Assembly: GCA_001725255.1 (NCBI GenBank)
Contig: MEFV01000002.1
Span: 1 to 64,000 of the forward strand
DNA length: 64,000 nucleotides
Direction of reading: 5' to 3'
From: Comamonas sp. SCN 67-35
GTDB taxonomy: Bacteria; Pseudomonadota; Gammaproteobacteria; Burkholderiales; Burkholderiaceae_C
Shown: positions 45,011 through 58,408 of the stretch, piece by piece
How the letters are laid out: each line of letters opens with the position of its first letter
Numbering within the stretch: the stretch's first letter is position 1
Notes under the pieces: model-generated
The model's input: the letters and a program-made list of their open reading frames with translations, nothing else
What the model was told of the DNA's origin: nothing
Databases searched by the model: none
Translations under genes and position numbers: made by a program

Positions 45011-46774
45011 TCACGGCGTGCGCAGGCGGGCGTCGAGCCAGCCGCGCAGGCTGTTGATGAAGGCCCAGCGCTCGACGCGCGGCACGTCCTTCAGGCGCAG
45101 CACGCCCTCCCGCACCCGGCCTTCGCGCAGCGCCACCGCGCGGCCCACGCCGGGCAGCAGTCCGCACGCGAGCGCCGGCGTGATCCAGCGGCCATCGAGC
45201 CACGCGGCGACGTTGCCGAAGGTGGATTCGGTGATCTCGCCCGCCATGTTGTAGAGCACGGTATCGAAGGCGCCGGGCGGCGGCGCAAACGCCGCATAGT
45301 GCGCGCGCCGCGTGGTCTTGTGGCGGGTGAATTCGCCGTGCGCCTCGGCAAAGGGCTGGTCGGCCAGAGCCAGCACCACGGGCGTGGCCGTGGCTTGCAG
45401 CGTGAAGGCCTCGACATGCGGCGCGCCCAGCGCGTCCAGCCGCAGGCGCGCGCGCCACAACCCTTGCGGGTGGGTGGCGCACAGCGTATCCAGGCAGGCC
45501 TGCACGCGCGCCTCGTCCCAGGGCAGGCCAAAGTGCGCGGCGCCCTGAGCCATGCGCGCCAGGTGCTCGGCGCGGTGGCGCAACGCGCCGCCTTCGAGCG
45601 CCAGGGTTTCCAGCAGATCGAACGGTGCGCTGGCACGCTCCACGAAGATGCGCTTGGCCCTCCATTCGCTCCATTCGTCGTGGGCGGTGGCGCCCGAGGT
45701 GATGCCGCTGCCGATGCCGCAGGTGGCGCGCGAGCCGCGCAGCGCCACGGTGCGGATCGGCACGTTGAAGGTGGCCGCGATGCCGCCCGCGCCGTCGGGG
45801 CGCACCACGCCGATGGCGCCACAGTACACGCCGCGTGGCGTGGGCTCCAGCGCATGGATGAGCCGCATCGCGCTCGGCTTGGGCGCGCCCGTGACCGAAC
45901 CGCAGGGAAACAGTGCGCCGAACACGTCGGCCAGCCGCGTGCCCGCGCGCGTGCGCGCCGCCACGTCCGAGGTCATCTGCCACACGGTGGGCAGGGCCTG
46001 CGCATGAAACAGCCGCGGCACGCGCACGCTGTGCAGCTCGGCGATGCGCGAGAGGTCGTTGCGCAGCAGGTCCACGATCATCACGTTCTCGGCACGCTCC
46101 TTGGGCGAGGCGCGCAGGCGCTGAGCCTGCGCCGCGTCCTGCCCGGGCGTGGCGGCGCGCGCGGCCGTGCCCTTCATCGGGCGCGCGAGGATGTCCCCCG
46201 TGCCGTCGGCCCTGGCGTGCCAGTCGAAGAACAACTCGGGCGAGACCGACAGAGCGGCCTCCTCGCCCATGTCCAGGTAGGCGGCATAACCGCCGGGCTG
46301 CGCGCGGCGCAGCGCCGCGAACAAGGCGTGTGGCGCGCCTTGCAGATGGCCGCGCAGCGGCGCCGTGTAATTGATCTGGTAGCACTCGCCCGCGGCAATT
46401 GCGCCGTGGATGCGTCCGATGGCCGCGTCGAATTCGTGCCGGGGAAGGGGGGCGTCCCAGCGCACCGAGGCATCGCCCGGCGCCAGCGCGCCATCCCAGG
46501 GCTCGGGCGCATCGAACACCGCGAACCACGCCAGGGGCCCGTCGGTCGCATGGGTGCGCAGGGCGGTGTCGAACGCGGGCGCGGCCTCGTAGCGCAGCTG
46601 CCCCACTACCCAGGCGCCGGCGCGCGCGGCGTCCTCTACCTGATCGAGCACCGTGCGCACCTCGCCCGGCGCGTGCGCGCGCAGCGTTGCGCGCGGCGCC
46701 CGGGCTCCAAAGCGCAGGCGCGGCGCCGTGTCCGCGCGCGGGTCGGTGAAGTCGATCAGGACCGTGGGGAACAT
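45011..46774 (-). CDS. pabBC: Fused aminodeoxychorismate synthase and lyase
   Basis: This 587-aa fusion makes 4-aminobenzoate for folate. Residues 1-330 are PabB-like (chorismate-binding: INYTAPLRGHL, RPMKGTAARAATPGQ, PCGSVTGAPKPSAMRLIH, GAIGVVRPDG). The rest is a PabC-like class IV PLP lyase (GEFTRHKTTRRAHYAAFA with the PLP lysine, NMAGEITESTFGNVA, GLLPGVGRA). ATG 46774 (MFPTVLIDF) is chosen; the frame is open to 46864 but overlaps nothing recognisable. It lies 65 bp after nadA on the same strand. Confidence 0.93.
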   Translation of the reverse strand: MFPTVLIDFTDPRADTAPRLRFGARAPRATLRAHAPGEVRTVLDQVEDAARAGAWVVGQLRYEAAPAFDTALRTHATDGPLAWFAVFDAPEPWDGALAPGDASVRWDAPLPRHEFDAAIGRIHGAIAAGECYQINYTAPLRGHLQGAPHALFAALRRAQPGGYAAYLDMGEEAALSVSPELFFDWHARADGTGDILARPMKGTAARAATPGQDAAQAQRLRASPKERAENVMIVDLLRNDLSRIAELHSVRVPRLFHAQALPTVWQMTSDVAARTRAGTRLADVFGALFPCGSVTGAPKPSAMRLIHALEPTPRGVYCGAIGVVRPDGAGGIAATFNVPIRTVALRGSRATCGIGSGITSGATAHDEWSEWRAKRIFVERASAPFDLLETLALEGGALRHRAEHLARMAQGAAHFGLPWDEARVQACLDTLCATHPQGLWRARLRLDALGAPHVEAFTLQATATPVVLALADQPFAEAHGEFTRHKTTRRAHYAAFAPPPGAFDTVLYNMAGEITESTFGNVAAWLDGRWITPALACGLLPGVGRAVALREGRVREGVLRLKDVPRVERWAFINSLRGWLDARLRTP

Positions 46775-46838
46775 GCCGGATGGGCGCGCGTGCCGGGGTG
46801 TCGCAACGCGATGCCGCCGCCAGGGGGCGCGGCGCTCT

Positions 46839-47978
46839 TTAGGCCGCGCCGATACCGGCCACAAGCGCGCCGGGCGCGTGGCCTTGCCTGAGGCCCGCGG
46901 TGAAGGCCAGCATGCGATCGATGGGCACGCGCGCGCGCAGCCCCAGCGCGGGATCGACGTGGACTTCGCCTGAACCGGTTTCGAGCGCGTGCGCCACGCC
47001 GGCCAGGCTGTTCATCGCCATCCACGGGCAGTGCGCGCAACTCTTGCAGGTGGCGCCGTTGCCGGCGGTCGGCGCCTCGATGAAGACCTTGTCCGGGTTG
47101 CGCACGCGCAGCTGGTGCATCAGGCCGGTGTCGGTGGCGACGATGAATTCGGGCGCATCCAGGCGCGCAGCGGCGGCAAGGATGGCCGAGGTCGATCCCA
47201 CGGCGTCGGCCAGCGCGATGACGGCGGGTGGCGACTCGGGATGCACCAGCACCTTCGCCTGCGGGTGCTGCTCCTTGAGCAGTTGCAACTCCACCGCCTT
47301 GAACTCGTCGTGCACGATGCAGGCGCCGTTCCACATCACCATGTCGGCGCCGGTTTCACGGCGGATGTAGTCGCCCAGGTGCCGGTCGGGCGCCCAGAGG
47401 ATTTTCTGCCCCGCGGCCGTGAGCGCGCGCACGATGTCGAGCGCGCAGCTCGACGTCACCAGCCAGTCCGAGCGCGCCTTCACGGCCGCGCTGGTGTTGG
47501 CGTAGACGACGACCGTGCGGTCGGGGTGGGCGTCGCAGAAGGCGGAGAACGCGTCCGCCGGGCAGCCCAGGTCGAGCGAGCAGGTGGCGTCCAGGTCGGG
47601 CATCAGCACGCGCTTGCTAGGTGAGAGGATCTTGGCCGTTTCGCCCATGAAGCGCACGCCTGAGACCACGAGGGTCTGTGCCGTGTGATCGCGCCCGAAG
47701 CGTGCCATCTCCAGCGAGTCGCTGACGATGCCGCCGGTTTCCTCGGCCAGCTCCTGCAGGTCGGGATGCACGTAGTAGTGCGAGACCATGACCGCATTGC
47801 GCTCGCGCAGCAGGCGGCGGATGCGTGCCTTGGTCTCGTCGCGCTCCTCGGGCGTGAGCTCGGGCGGCACGCGGGCCCAGGCGCGGCGCGTGTCGCAGGC
47901 CGAGAGCGCCTCCTTCGCGCGCTCGATGTCGAGCGCCACGGGTTGTTCGTATTCCACGTCAATGACGGTGCCGGTCAT
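46839..47978 (-). CDS. nadA: Quinolinate synthase
   Basis: This 379-aa 4Fe-4S enzyme condenses iminoaspartate with dihydroxyacetone phosphate to quinolinate. Features: [20 protein letters not shown], cluster cysteines in [15 protein letters not shown], in [14 protein letters not shown], and in [16 protein letters not shown] near the C-terminus. Length agrees with the long proteobacterial NadA. It follows nadC after three bases. Confidence 0.96.
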   Translation of the reverse strand: MTGTVIDVEYEQPVALDIERAKEALSACDTRRAWARVPPELTPEERDETKARIRRLLRERNAVMVSHYYVHPDLQELAEETGGIVSDSLEMARFGRDHTAQTLVVSGVRFMGETAKILSPSKRVLMPDLDATCSLDLGCPADAFSAFCDAHPDRTVVVYANTSAAVKARSDWLVTSSCALDIVRALTAAGQKILWAPDRHLGDYIRRETGADMVMWNGACIVHDEFKAVELQLLKEQHPQAKVLVHPESPPAVIALADAVGSTSAILAAAARLDAPEFIVATDTGLMHQLRVRNPDKVFIEAPTAGNGATCKSCAHCPWMAMNSLAGVAHALETGSGEVHVDPALGLRARVPIDRMLAFTAGLRQGHAPGALVAGIGAA

Positions 47979-47981
47979 GCT

Positions 47982-48863
47982 TCAGCCTCCTTGCAGGCGC
48001 CAGGAAAAATCGGTGGCCTTGACGTCCTTGGTCAGTGCGCCGATGGAGATGCGGTCCACGCCGGTCTCCGCCAGCTCGCGCACACGGTCGAGCGAGACCC
48101 CGCCCGAGATTTCCAGCACGGCGCGACGCTCGCCCGCCGCGCGGTTGCGCCGCACGGCCTCGCGCAGCGTCGGCAGGTCCATGTTGTCCAGCAGCACCAT
48201 GCGCGCGCCGTGCGCCAGTGCTTCGTCGAACTGCGCGAGCGTCTCCACTTCGATCTCGATGAATTGGGCCGCGCCGCCCAGCCGGGCCGCAGCCTGCAGC
48301 GCGGCGGCCACGCCCCCGGCGGCGGCGATGTGGTTTTCCTTGATGAGGATGGCGTCGAACAGGCCGATGCGGTGGTTCACGCCGCCGCCCACGGCCACGG
48401 CGTATTTCTGCGCCAGACGCAGGCCGGGCAGGGTCTTGCGCGTGTCCACGATGCGCGCCTGCGTGCCTTGCACCGCCCGCACGTGGCGCGCGGTGCTCGT
48501 GGCCACGGCGCTGAGCAGCTGCAGGAAGTTGAGCGCCGTGCGCTCGGCCGTGAGCAGCGCTCGCGCGTTGCCCGTGACCTCGATCACGAAGCTGCCCGCG
48601 CGGCAGTGCGCGCCTTCGTCCGCCAGGCGCGAGATGCGCGCGCCCGGGTCCATCTGCCGCACCACGGCTTCGAACCACGGCAGGCCGCAGAGCACGGCGT
48701 CGTCGCGCAGCAGTACGCGCGCCGTCGCGGTTTTTTCCACCGGGATGAGCGCGGCGGTGAGGTCGCCGCTGCCCACGTCTTCCCGCAGCGCCCGCTGCGC
48801 ATCGGCATGGGCCAGATCGGTGAGCTGCGCGGGGGTCAGGCTCCAGGGGTGCATTTCATCCAT
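47982..48863 (-). CDS. nadC: Quinolinate phosphoribosyltransferase
   Basis: This 293-aa enzyme turns quinolinate and PRPP into nicotinate mononucleotide. Motifs: [16 protein letters not shown] at the start, [19 protein letters not shown], the substrate-binding [18 protein letters not shown] and [21 protein letters not shown] use ATG 48863; the frame continues to TTG 48890. With nadA downstream and nadB nearby on the other strand, the de novo NAD pathway is complete here. Confidence 0.96.
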   Translation of the reverse strand: MDEMHPWSLTPAQLTDLAHADAQRALREDVGSGDLTAALIPVEKTATARVLLRDDAVLCGLPWFEAVVRQMDPGARISRLADEGAHCRAGSFVIEVTGNARALLTAERTALNFLQLLSAVATSTARHVRAVQGTQARIVDTRKTLPGLRLAQKYAVAVGGGVNHRIGLFDAILIKENHIAAAGGVAAALQAAARLGGAAQFIEIEVETLAQFDEALAHGARMVLLDNMDLPTLREAVRRNRAAGERRAVLEISGGVSLDRVRELAETGVDRISIGALTKDVKATDFSWRLQGG

Positions 48864-48940
48864 GTTCGCGTGAGATGGGGTGCCGTCCAAAGAGCGCGCA
48901 TTGTGCCTCGCGCGCCTTCGGGCGGGACATCACCGGCCTC

Positions 48941-51010
<2,070 letters not shown>

Positions 51011-51090
51011 GCGGGCGCGAGTATAGAGCGATGGGCCGCCGCGCGCCATGGGGGTGCGCGTGGCGGCGTGCAGGGCCCGCGCGCCTGCCC

Positions 51091-51729
51091 TCAGGTGCCG
51101 CCGACGTAGGGATTGCTGCGCCGTTCGCGTCCGAAGCTGCTCTCGGGCCCGTGGCCGGGGATGAAGATCGTGTCGTCGCCCATGGGCCACAGGCGCTGCG
51201 TGATGCTGGCGATGAGCTGCTCGTGATTGCCCTGCGGGAAATCGGTGCGGCCTATGCTGCCCGCGAACAGCACGTCGCCGACGAAGCAGCGCTGGATTTG
51301 CGGCGCATGAAACACCACGTGGCCGGGCGTGTGGCCGGGGCAGTGGCGCACGTGGAGTTGTTCGTGGCCGATGGTGACGGCGTCGCCGTCGCGCAGCCAG
51401 CGCGTGGGCGTGAAGGTTCTCGCCGGTGGAAAGCCGAACATCGCGCTTTGCTGCGGCAGCCCGGCTATCCAGAACTGGTCGCCCTCGTGCGGGCCGATGA
51501 TGGGCAGCGAGAAGCGTTCAGCCAGCTCACCGGCGCCGCCGGCGTGGTCGATGTGCGCGTGCGTGAGCCAGATGGCGGTCAGCGAGAGGCCCAGACGCCG
51601 CACCTCGGCAAGGATGTGATCCAGGTCGCCGCCCGGGTCGATGACAGCCGCCAGCGTCGTCTGGTCGCACCAGACGAGCGAGCAGTTCTGCGCGAACGGC
51701 GTGACGGGCAGGGTGTGGTAATGCAGCAT
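51091..51729 (-). CDS. Metallo-beta-lactamase-fold hydrolase, glyoxalase II-like
   Basis: This 212-aa protein has the zinc motif THAHIDHAGG (near 60-69), further ligands in RHCPGHTPGHVVF and FVGDVLFAGSIGRTD, and a final PGHGPESSFGRER. This is the YcbL type of small hydroxyacylglutathione hydrolase, which splits lactoylglutathione or related thioesters. ATG 51729 (MLHYHTLPVTPFAQNCS) matches the family start. Confidence 0.92.
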   Translation of the reverse strand: MLHYHTLPVTPFAQNCSLVWCDQTTLAAVIDPGGDLDHILAEVRRLGLSLTAIWLTHAHIDHAGGAGELAERFSLPIIGPHEGDQFWIAGLPQQSAMFGFPPARTFTPTRWLRDGDAVTIGHEQLHVRHCPGHTPGHVVFHAPQIQRCFVGDVLFAGSIGRTDFPQGNHEQLIASITQRLWPMGDDTIFIPGHGPESSFGRERRSNPYVGGT

Positions 51730-51769
51730 GGCGAGCGATTGTGGCCCATGCCATGCCGCGGCCACCCGA

Positions 51770-53017
<1,248 letters not shown>

Positions 53018-53066
53018 CTAGTGCGCGATGGACACCGTGCCTAGCGGCACTCTGTGGGTGTTGTGC

Positions 53067-53097
53067 GATCATCGCGCAGATTTATCGATCATCGCGC
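53067..53097. promoter_or_regulatory. Two direct repeats in the pobA-pobR gap
   Basis: GATCATCGCGC occurs at 53067-53077 and 53087-53097, exactly 20 bp apart, two helical turns. IclR-family activators of the PobR/PcaU group bind short direct repeats between divergent genes, so these are the likely binding sites. The second copy ends three bases before the pobR start. Confidence 0.7.
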
Positions 53098-53100
53098 GAA

Positions 53101-53889
53101 ATGACGGATCACTTTCCGACTTCTCTTGCCCCTGCCGACACCATCGCCGGGCTCGCCAAGGGCCTGGCGGTGCTCGAGAGTTTCGACACCGAGCGCCAGC
53201 GCCTGAATGCGACCATGGCCGCGCAGCGCGCGGGCATCACACGCGCGGCGGCGCGCCGCCACCTGCTCACGCTGGCGCACCTCGGTTATCTCGAATCGGA
53301 TGGCTCGTACTACTGGCTGGCGCCGAAGGTGCTGCGGTTCTCGGGCGCCTACATGGCCACGGCGCGGCTGCCGCGCGTGGTCCAGCCCGAGCTGCATCGC
53401 ATGGCGGCGCGCACCGGGCTGTCGTTCTCGTGCGCGGTGCGCGATGGCGATTTCGTCGTGATCGTGGCGCGCAGCGCGGTGCGCGAAAGCGGCGACCGGC
53501 TGCTGGCGCACGGCGTGCACCTGGGCTCGCGCCTGCCGGCGCACGCCACGTCGACCGGCCGCGTGCTGCTGGCCGCGCTGCCCGACGCCGAGCGCGCTGC
53601 GTGGCTCGCGGGTGTCGACCTGCAGCGCCTCACGGCGCACACCGTGAGCGATGCGGCCGCGCTGGCCGCCGTGCTCGATGACGTGCGGCGCATGGACTAC
53701 TGCGTGGCCGTGCAGGAGCACGAGCTGGGCATCCAGGCGCTGGCCGTGCCGCTGCGCGACGTGCGTGGCAACACGCTGGCGGCGCTCAACGTGGTGACCG
53801 CGACGAACCGCATGCCGCCGCAGGAGCTGGAGCGGCAGTTGCTGCCTCTGCTGCAGGAGGCGGCGCGGACGCTGCGGCCGCTGGTGTGA
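53101..53889 (+). CDS. pobR: IclR-family regulator, PobR type
   Basis: This 262-aa IclR regulator has an N-terminal winged HTH (LAKGLAVLESFDTERQRLNA, AAARRHLLTLAHLGYLESDG) and a C-terminal effector domain with GSRLPAHATSTGRVLLAALP. It most likely activates pobA in response to 4-hydroxybenzoate, given the divergent arrangement. No ribosome-binding site precedes ATG 53101, and the direct repeats overlap its leader, so it probably represses itself. Confidence 0.93.
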   Translation: MTDHFPTSLAPADTIAGLAKGLAVLESFDTERQRLNATMAAQRAGITRAAARRHLLTLAHLGYLESDGSYYWLAPKVLRFSGAYMATARLPRVVQPELHRMAARTGLSFSCAVRDGDFVVIVARSAVRESGDRLLAHGVHLGSRLPAHATSTGRVLLAALPDAERAAWLAGVDLQRLTAHTVSDAAALAAVLDDVRRMDYCVAVQEHELGIQALAVPLRDVRGNTLAALNVVTATNRMPPQELERQLLPLLQEAARTLRPLV

Positions 53890-53899
53890 AGGGCCGGCC

Positions 53900-54808
53900 T
53901 CAGGCCGCGCCGCTTTCCACTGCGCACACCCGCAGGCTCAGCTGGCGCAGCAGCTCGGCCGTGCGCTGCACCAGCGGCGTCGAGCGCCGGGTGGCGGGCT
54001 GCACCACGTACAGGGTGCTGACGATGTGGGGCGAGTGGATGGGCGCCTCGGCCAGGCCAGTGTCGCCGCCCTGGCCCTGTAGCGCGCTGTCGGTGAGCGC
54101 GGCGTAGCCGTAGCCGGCGCGCACGAGGTCGAGGATGACCGGCACGCTCGATACTTCCCAGACCACGTCGAGCTTGACCTGCGAGAGCGTGGCCTGCGCT
54201 TCCATCAATTTGCGAAAGATCTGGCTGCGCTGCGGCATCACGAGCGGGTAGCGGGCAAGATCGGCAAACGCCACACCTTCTGGCGGCAGGCTGCCGGCCG
54301 GGCCGATCAGGCGCAGGCGTTCTTCCAGCACCGGGGCGGCCTCGATCTGCGGGTGGCTGGCGGGCGAATAGACCAGGCCCAGATCCATGCGCGCGCTGCC
54401 CAGCCACTCGGCAATGGTGACGGAAAATGCCTCGACGATTTCCAGTCGCGCCTTGGGCATGTCGTGCTGGAAGCGCTCGATCAGCAGCGGCGTGAGGCGC
54501 CGCGCCAGGCTGGGCGGCAGGCCGACCGTCACCCGCCCGACGGGCTCGCCCCGCCCGCTCAGCAGGTCGTCGCGCGCCGCCGCGACGCCTTGCAGGATCG
54601 CGTGGCCGTGCTCCAGCAGCCGCCGGCCCGCGTCGGTCGGCACCACGCCGCGGCCGGTGCGCGTCAGGAGTGTCTCGCGCAGCTCCAGTTCCAGCGCCCG
54701 CACCTGGCGGCTCAGCGCCGGCTGTGCCACCTCCAGTGCCTGCGCGGCGCGCGTGAAGCTGCCCAGTTCGGCCACGCGCACAAAGTATTCGAGCTGCTTC
54801 AGATCCAT
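53900..54808 (-). CDS. LysR-family regulator of the protocatechuate operon
   Basis: This 302-aa LysR protein has HTH segment LEYFVRVAELGSFTRAAQAL and QPALSRQVRALELELRETLL, followed by a substrate-binding domain. ATG 54808 is used; GTG 54814 is an alternative. It is divergent from the operon that starts at 54948 and faces the palindrome at 54850-54864. By analogy with PmdR of Comamonas, it may sense protocatechuate or a pathway intermediate; this is inference from position. Confidence 0.9.
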   Translation of the reverse strand: MDLKQLEYFVRVAELGSFTRAAQALEVAQPALSRQVRALELELRETLLTRTGRGVVPTDAGRRLLEHGHAILQGVAAARDDLLSGRGEPVGRVTVGLPPSLARRLTPLLIERFQHDMPKARLEIVEAFSVTIAEWLGSARMDLGLVYSPASHPQIEAAPVLEERLRLIGPAGSLPPEGVAFADLARYPLVMPQRSQIFRKLMEAQATLSQVKLDVVWEVSSVPVILDLVRAGYGYAALTDSALQGQGGDTGLAEAPIHSPHIVSTLYVVQPATRRSTPLVQRTAELLRQLSLRVCAVESGAA

Positions 54809-54849
54809 GGACACACCCCCTGGGGATGGGCGTCATCGTAAGCCAAGCC

Positions 54850-54864
54850 ATGCCGTTTTGGCAT
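54850..54864. promoter_or_regulatory. LysR-type palindrome before the pmd operon
   Basis: ATGCC-GTTTT-GGCAT is a perfect palindrome containing the LysR signature T-N11-A. It lies 42 bp from the LysR start codon and 84 bp from the first gene of the operon, the usual place for the recognition site of a LysR activator. Confidence 0.7.
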
Positions 54865-54947
54865 ATCTGCTAGTGGCGATATCGACTTGTTCCGACGGAC
54901 ACGCATATCCACAATGCCTCGGAGTACAGCCTTTTCATCCATCTGTC

Positions 54948-55649
54948 ATGAGCACGAGCACCTCCCCAGCCCTGCGCGCCATCTCCTCGATGGCCACGCG
55001 CGCCGTGCTGGCGGATCTGGTGCGCGCCTGGCAGCAGCAGGGCGGGCAGCCAGTGGCGCTCGAATCGGTCGGCGGAGTGGACGCCGCGCGGCGTGTGCAA
55101 GCGGGTGAAGCGCTGGACGTGGTGTTGCTGGCCAGCGATGCGATCGCCGCGCTGATCGCGGGCGGCCATGCCGTCGCCGGCAGCCAGGTGGATTGGGTGC
55201 GCTCCGGCACCGCCGTGGCTGTACGCGAGGGGGCTTCGCTGCCGGACATCGGCAGCGAGGCCGCGCTGCGGGCCGCCGTGCTGCAGGCCGCCAGCATCGG
55301 CTATTCCACCGGCCCCAGCGGCAAGGCCCTGCTGCAGCTGTTTGCGCGCTGGGGTGTTGCAGAGCAGCTCGCGCCCCGGCTGGTGCAGGCGCGCCCCGGC
55401 GTGCCGGTGGGGCAGCTTGTCGCGCGGGGCGAAGCGGCCCTGGGGTTTCAGCAACGGAGTGAATTGATGCATGTGCCGGGCATCACCGTGGTCGGCGAGC
55501 TGCCGCCGGCGGTGGCGATCGATACCGTGTTCTCCGGCGCGCTGGTCGCCGGTGGTCGCGATGAAGCGGCCGCGCGGCAGTTTCTCGCGTTCCTCGCGGG
55601 TCCGCAGGCCGCGGCGGCCAAGCAGCGCCAGGGCATGCGGCCGCTGTGA
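54948..55649 (+). CDS. ModA-like substrate-binding fold protein, no signal
   Basis: This 233-aa protein resembles the molybdate-type periplasmic binding fold (ALDVVLLASDAIAALIAGGH, SIGYSTGPSGKALLQLFARWG, FLAFLAGPQAAAAKQRQGMRPL). Such PBP type 2 proteins normally have a signal peptide, but this one starts MSTSTSPALRAISSMATRAV with no hydrophobic leader, so it is probably cytosolic. It is the first gene of the pmd operon, 22 bp before pmdE. It may bind an aromatic acid or a pathway intermediate; its function is unknown. Confidence 0.83.
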   Translation: MSTSTSPALRAISSMATRAVLADLVRAWQQQGGQPVALESVGGVDAARRVQAGEALDVVLLASDAIAALIAGGHAVAGSQVDWVRSGTAVAVREGASLPDIGSEAALRAAVLQAASIGYSTGPSGKALLQLFARWGVAEQLAPRLVQARPGVPVGQLVARGEAALGFQQRSELMHVPGITVVGELPPAVAIDTVFSGALVAGGRDEAAARQFLAFLAGPQAAAAKQRQGMRPL

Positions 55650-55671
55650 GATTTCGAGAAGGAATGGATTC

Positions 55672-56709
55672 ATGATCATCGACGTGCACGGCCACTACAC
55701 CACCGCCCCCGCGGCGCTGGGTGAATGGCGCAACCGGCAGATCGCCGCGCTGAAAGACCCCGGCCTGCAGCCGAAGGTGGCTGAGCTCCGCATCAGCGAC
55801 GACGACATCCGCGACAGCATCGAGAAGAACCAGTTGCGCCTGATGAAGGAACGCGGCTCGGATCTGACCATCTTCAGCCCGCGCGCGAGCTTCATGGCGC
55901 ACCACATCGGCAATTTCGAGACATCGAGCACCTGGGCGGCGATCTGCAACGAACTCTGCCACCGCGTGAGCGAGCTGTTCCCCGATCACTTCGCGCCCGC
56001 CGCGATGCTGCCGCAGTCACCCGGCGTCGATCCGGCCACCTGCATCCCGGAACTGGAAAAGTGCGTGAAGGAGTACGGCGCGGTCGGCATCAACCTGAAT
56101 CCCGACCCCTCGGGCGGGCACTGGAGCAGCCCGCCGCTGACCGACCGCAGCTGGTACCCGATCTACGAGAAGATGGTCGAATACGACATCCCCGCGATGA
56201 TCCACGTGAGCACGAGCTGCAATGCGTGCTTTCACACCACCGGCGCGCACTACATCAACGCCGACACCACGGCCGTGATGCAGCTCATCCAGGGCGATCT
56301 GTTCAAGGATTTTCCGACGCTCAAGTTCCTGATTCCGCACGGCGGCGGCGCGGCGCCCTACCACTGGGGCCGCTACCGGGGCCTGGCGCAGGAATTAAAG
56401 AAGCCGCTGCTGGACACGCACCTGCTGAACAACCTCTACTTCGACACTTGCGTCTACCACCAGCCTGGCATCAATTTGCTGACCGAGGTGATCCCGGTCA
56501 AGAACATCCTGTTCGCCAGCGAAATGATAGGTGCGGTGCGCGGCATCGATCCCGAAACCGGGCACTACTACGACGACACCAAGCGCTATGTGGAGGCCAC
56601 GCAGAACCTGACGGCCGAGGAGAAGCACCAGATCTATGAAGGCAACGCGCGGCGCGTCTTCACGCGGCTGGATGCGCGGCTCAAGGCGCGCGAAGTGGGT
56701 CAGGCGTGA
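55672..56709 (+). CDS. pmdE: 4-oxalomesaconate hydratase
   Basis: This 345-aa amidohydrolase-family enzyme (LigJ/PmdE) hydrates 4-oxalomesaconate to 4-carboxy-4-hydroxy-2-oxoadipate. Metal-ligand histidines are in MIIDVHGHYT, and further motifs are AMIHVSTSC, FLIPHGGGAAPYHWGRYRGL and ILFASEMIGAVRGIDPETG. AGAAGGAA precedes the ATG. It is followed by an 79-bp gap with a dispersed palindromic element, then the aldolase. Confidence 0.93.
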   Translation: MIIDVHGHYTTAPAALGEWRNRQIAALKDPGLQPKVAELRISDDDIRDSIEKNQLRLMKERGSDLTIFSPRASFMAHHIGNFETSSTWAAICNELCHRVSELFPDHFAPAAMLPQSPGVDPATCIPELEKCVKEYGAVGINLNPDPSGGHWSSPPLTDRSWYPIYEKMVEYDIPAMIHVSTSCNACFHTTGAHYINADTTAVMQLIQGDLFKDFPTLKFLIPHGGGAAPYHWGRYRGLAQELKKPLLDTHLLNNLYFDTCVYHQPGINLLTEVIPVKNILFASEMIGAVRGIDPETGHYYDDTKRYVEATQNLTAEEKHQIYEGNARRVFTRLDARLKAREVGQA

Positions 56710-56757
56710 ATTTGAATGAAATCGGCCTGAAACGCCCATCCATCAAGCGTCAACAGC
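56708..56757. repeat. Dispersed palindromic element, copy B
   Basis: AATTTGAATGAAAT-CGGCCTG leads into ACGCCCATCCATCAAGCGT and CAACAGCTATC. Arrangement and edges match copy A at 24045-24110, but one arm of the palindrome has decayed. It fills the pmdE-pmdF gap. Confidence 0.7.
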
Positions 56758-56788
56758 TATCTTTTGAGGGATTTTTCGGAGTTGAGCC

Positions 56789-57472
56789 ATGTATGAACTA
56801 GGCGTTGTCTATCGCAACATCACCCGCGCGGATGCGGCCGTGGCCGATGCGCTGGCGCGCTACGGCGCCGCGACGGTGCATGAGGCGCAGGGCCGCGTCG
56901 GCCTGCTCAAGCCCTACATGCGCCCCATCTACCCGGGCGCGCAGATCTCGGGCACCGCGGTCACCGTGCTGCTGCAGCCGGGCGACAACTGGATGCTGCA
57001 CGTCGCGGCCGAGCAGATCCGCCCGGGCGACGTGGTCGTCGCGGGCGTGACGAGCGACTGCACCGACGGCTACTTCGGCGACCTGCTCGCCACCAGCTTC
57101 AAGGCGCGCGGCGCGCGTGCGCTCATCATCGACGCCGGCGTGCGCGACGTGCGCACGCTGCACGAGATGAACTTCCCGGTCTGGAGCAAGGCGATCTCGT
57201 CCAAGGGCACGATCAAGGCGACGCTGGGCTCGGTCAACATCCCGGTGGTCTGCGCCGGCATGTGGGTGCGTCCCGGCGACGTGATCGTGGCCGACGACGA
57301 CGGCATCGTCTGCGTGCCGCGCGAGAAGGCGGCGGCGGCACTCGCGGCCGCGCAAAAGCGCGAGGCCAACGAGACGGCCAAGCGCGAGGTCTTCGCCGGC
57401 GGCACGCTGGGCCTGGACTACTACAAGATGCGCGAAGGCCTGGCCAAGGCCGGGCTGCGCTACATCGATTGA
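56789..57472 (+). CDS. pmdF: 4-carboxy-4-hydroxy-2-oxoadipate aldolase
   Basis: This 227-aa class II aldolase of the LigK/ProA (RraA-like) family splits its substrate into pyruvate and oxaloacetate, the final step of the 4,5-pathway. The metal and phosphate-site region [20 protein letters not shown] and the motif [15 protein letters not shown] are typical, with [14 protein letters not shown] near the end. It is cotranscribed with the following genes (10-bp gap). Confidence 0.95.
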   Translation: MYELGVVYRNITRADAAVADALARYGAATVHEAQGRVGLLKPYMRPIYPGAQISGTAVTVLLQPGDNWMLHVAAEQIRPGDVVVAGVTSDCTDGYFGDLLATSFKARGARALIIDAGVRDVRTLHEMNFPVWSKAISSKGTIKATLGSVNIPVVCAGMWVRPGDVIVADDDGIVCVPREKAAAALAAAQKREANETAKREVFAGGTLGLDYYKMREGLAKAGLRYID

Positions 57473-57482
57473 CGAGCCCGCG

Positions 57483-58408
57483 ATGACCCTGCCCGCATCT
57501 GCGCTGGACTGGACGGTCGGCCTCGTCGGCTACGGCGAGGTGGGTCGGATCCTGGCCGAGGATCTGCGCGCGCAGGGCGTGGCCGTGGCGGCGTACGACC
57601 TCAAGCTCGGCACCGTTGAGGGGCAGGCGCTGCAGGCCCACGCGAGCCAGCACGGTGTTCGGCTTGAGCCCGACCATGCGGGACTTGCGGCGCAATCGGA
57701 TTTCGTCATCAGCGCCGTGACCGCCAGCCAGACCGTGGCGGTGGCGCAGGCCTGCGCAAGCGGCCTGCGCGCCGGGGCCTTCTATCTGGATTTCAACTCC
57801 GCCTCGCCCGGCGCCAAGCAGCAGGCCGCGGCGCTCGTCGACGCCACCGGCGCGCGCTACGTCGAGGGCGCGGTGATGACCAGCGTGCCGCCGTATCGCA
57901 TCAAGGTGCCGCTGCTGCTGGGCGGCACACATGCGGCGCAACTGGCCGAAAAGATCCGTCCGCTGGGTTTTGCGGCCCAGGTGGCGAGCGAGCGTATCGG
58001 CGTCGCCTCGGCCACCAAGATGTGCCGCAGCGTGATGATCAAGGGGCTGGAGGCCATGGTGATCGAGAGCTTCACCGCCGCGCGGCACTACGGCGTGGAG
58101 GACGCGGTGCTCGCTTCCTTGCATGAAACCTTCCCCGGCATCGATTGGGAGCGGCATGGCGCGTATTTCTTCCAGCGCGTGATCGAGCATGGCCGGCGGC
58201 GCAGCGAGGAGATGTTTGAATCCGCGCGCACCGTGCGCGACGCGGGCCTGCCGCCCTCCATCGCCCAAGGCGCGGCCGAGCGCCAGGCATGGATCGCCGA
58301 TCTGGCGCAAGTCGGCGTATTCGGCGAGCGCGGCACCCCCGGTTTTGCGCGCAGCGGCGACTGGCGCGTCGAGGCCGACCGGCTGCTCGCGCACCTCAAG
58401 GAAAGCAC

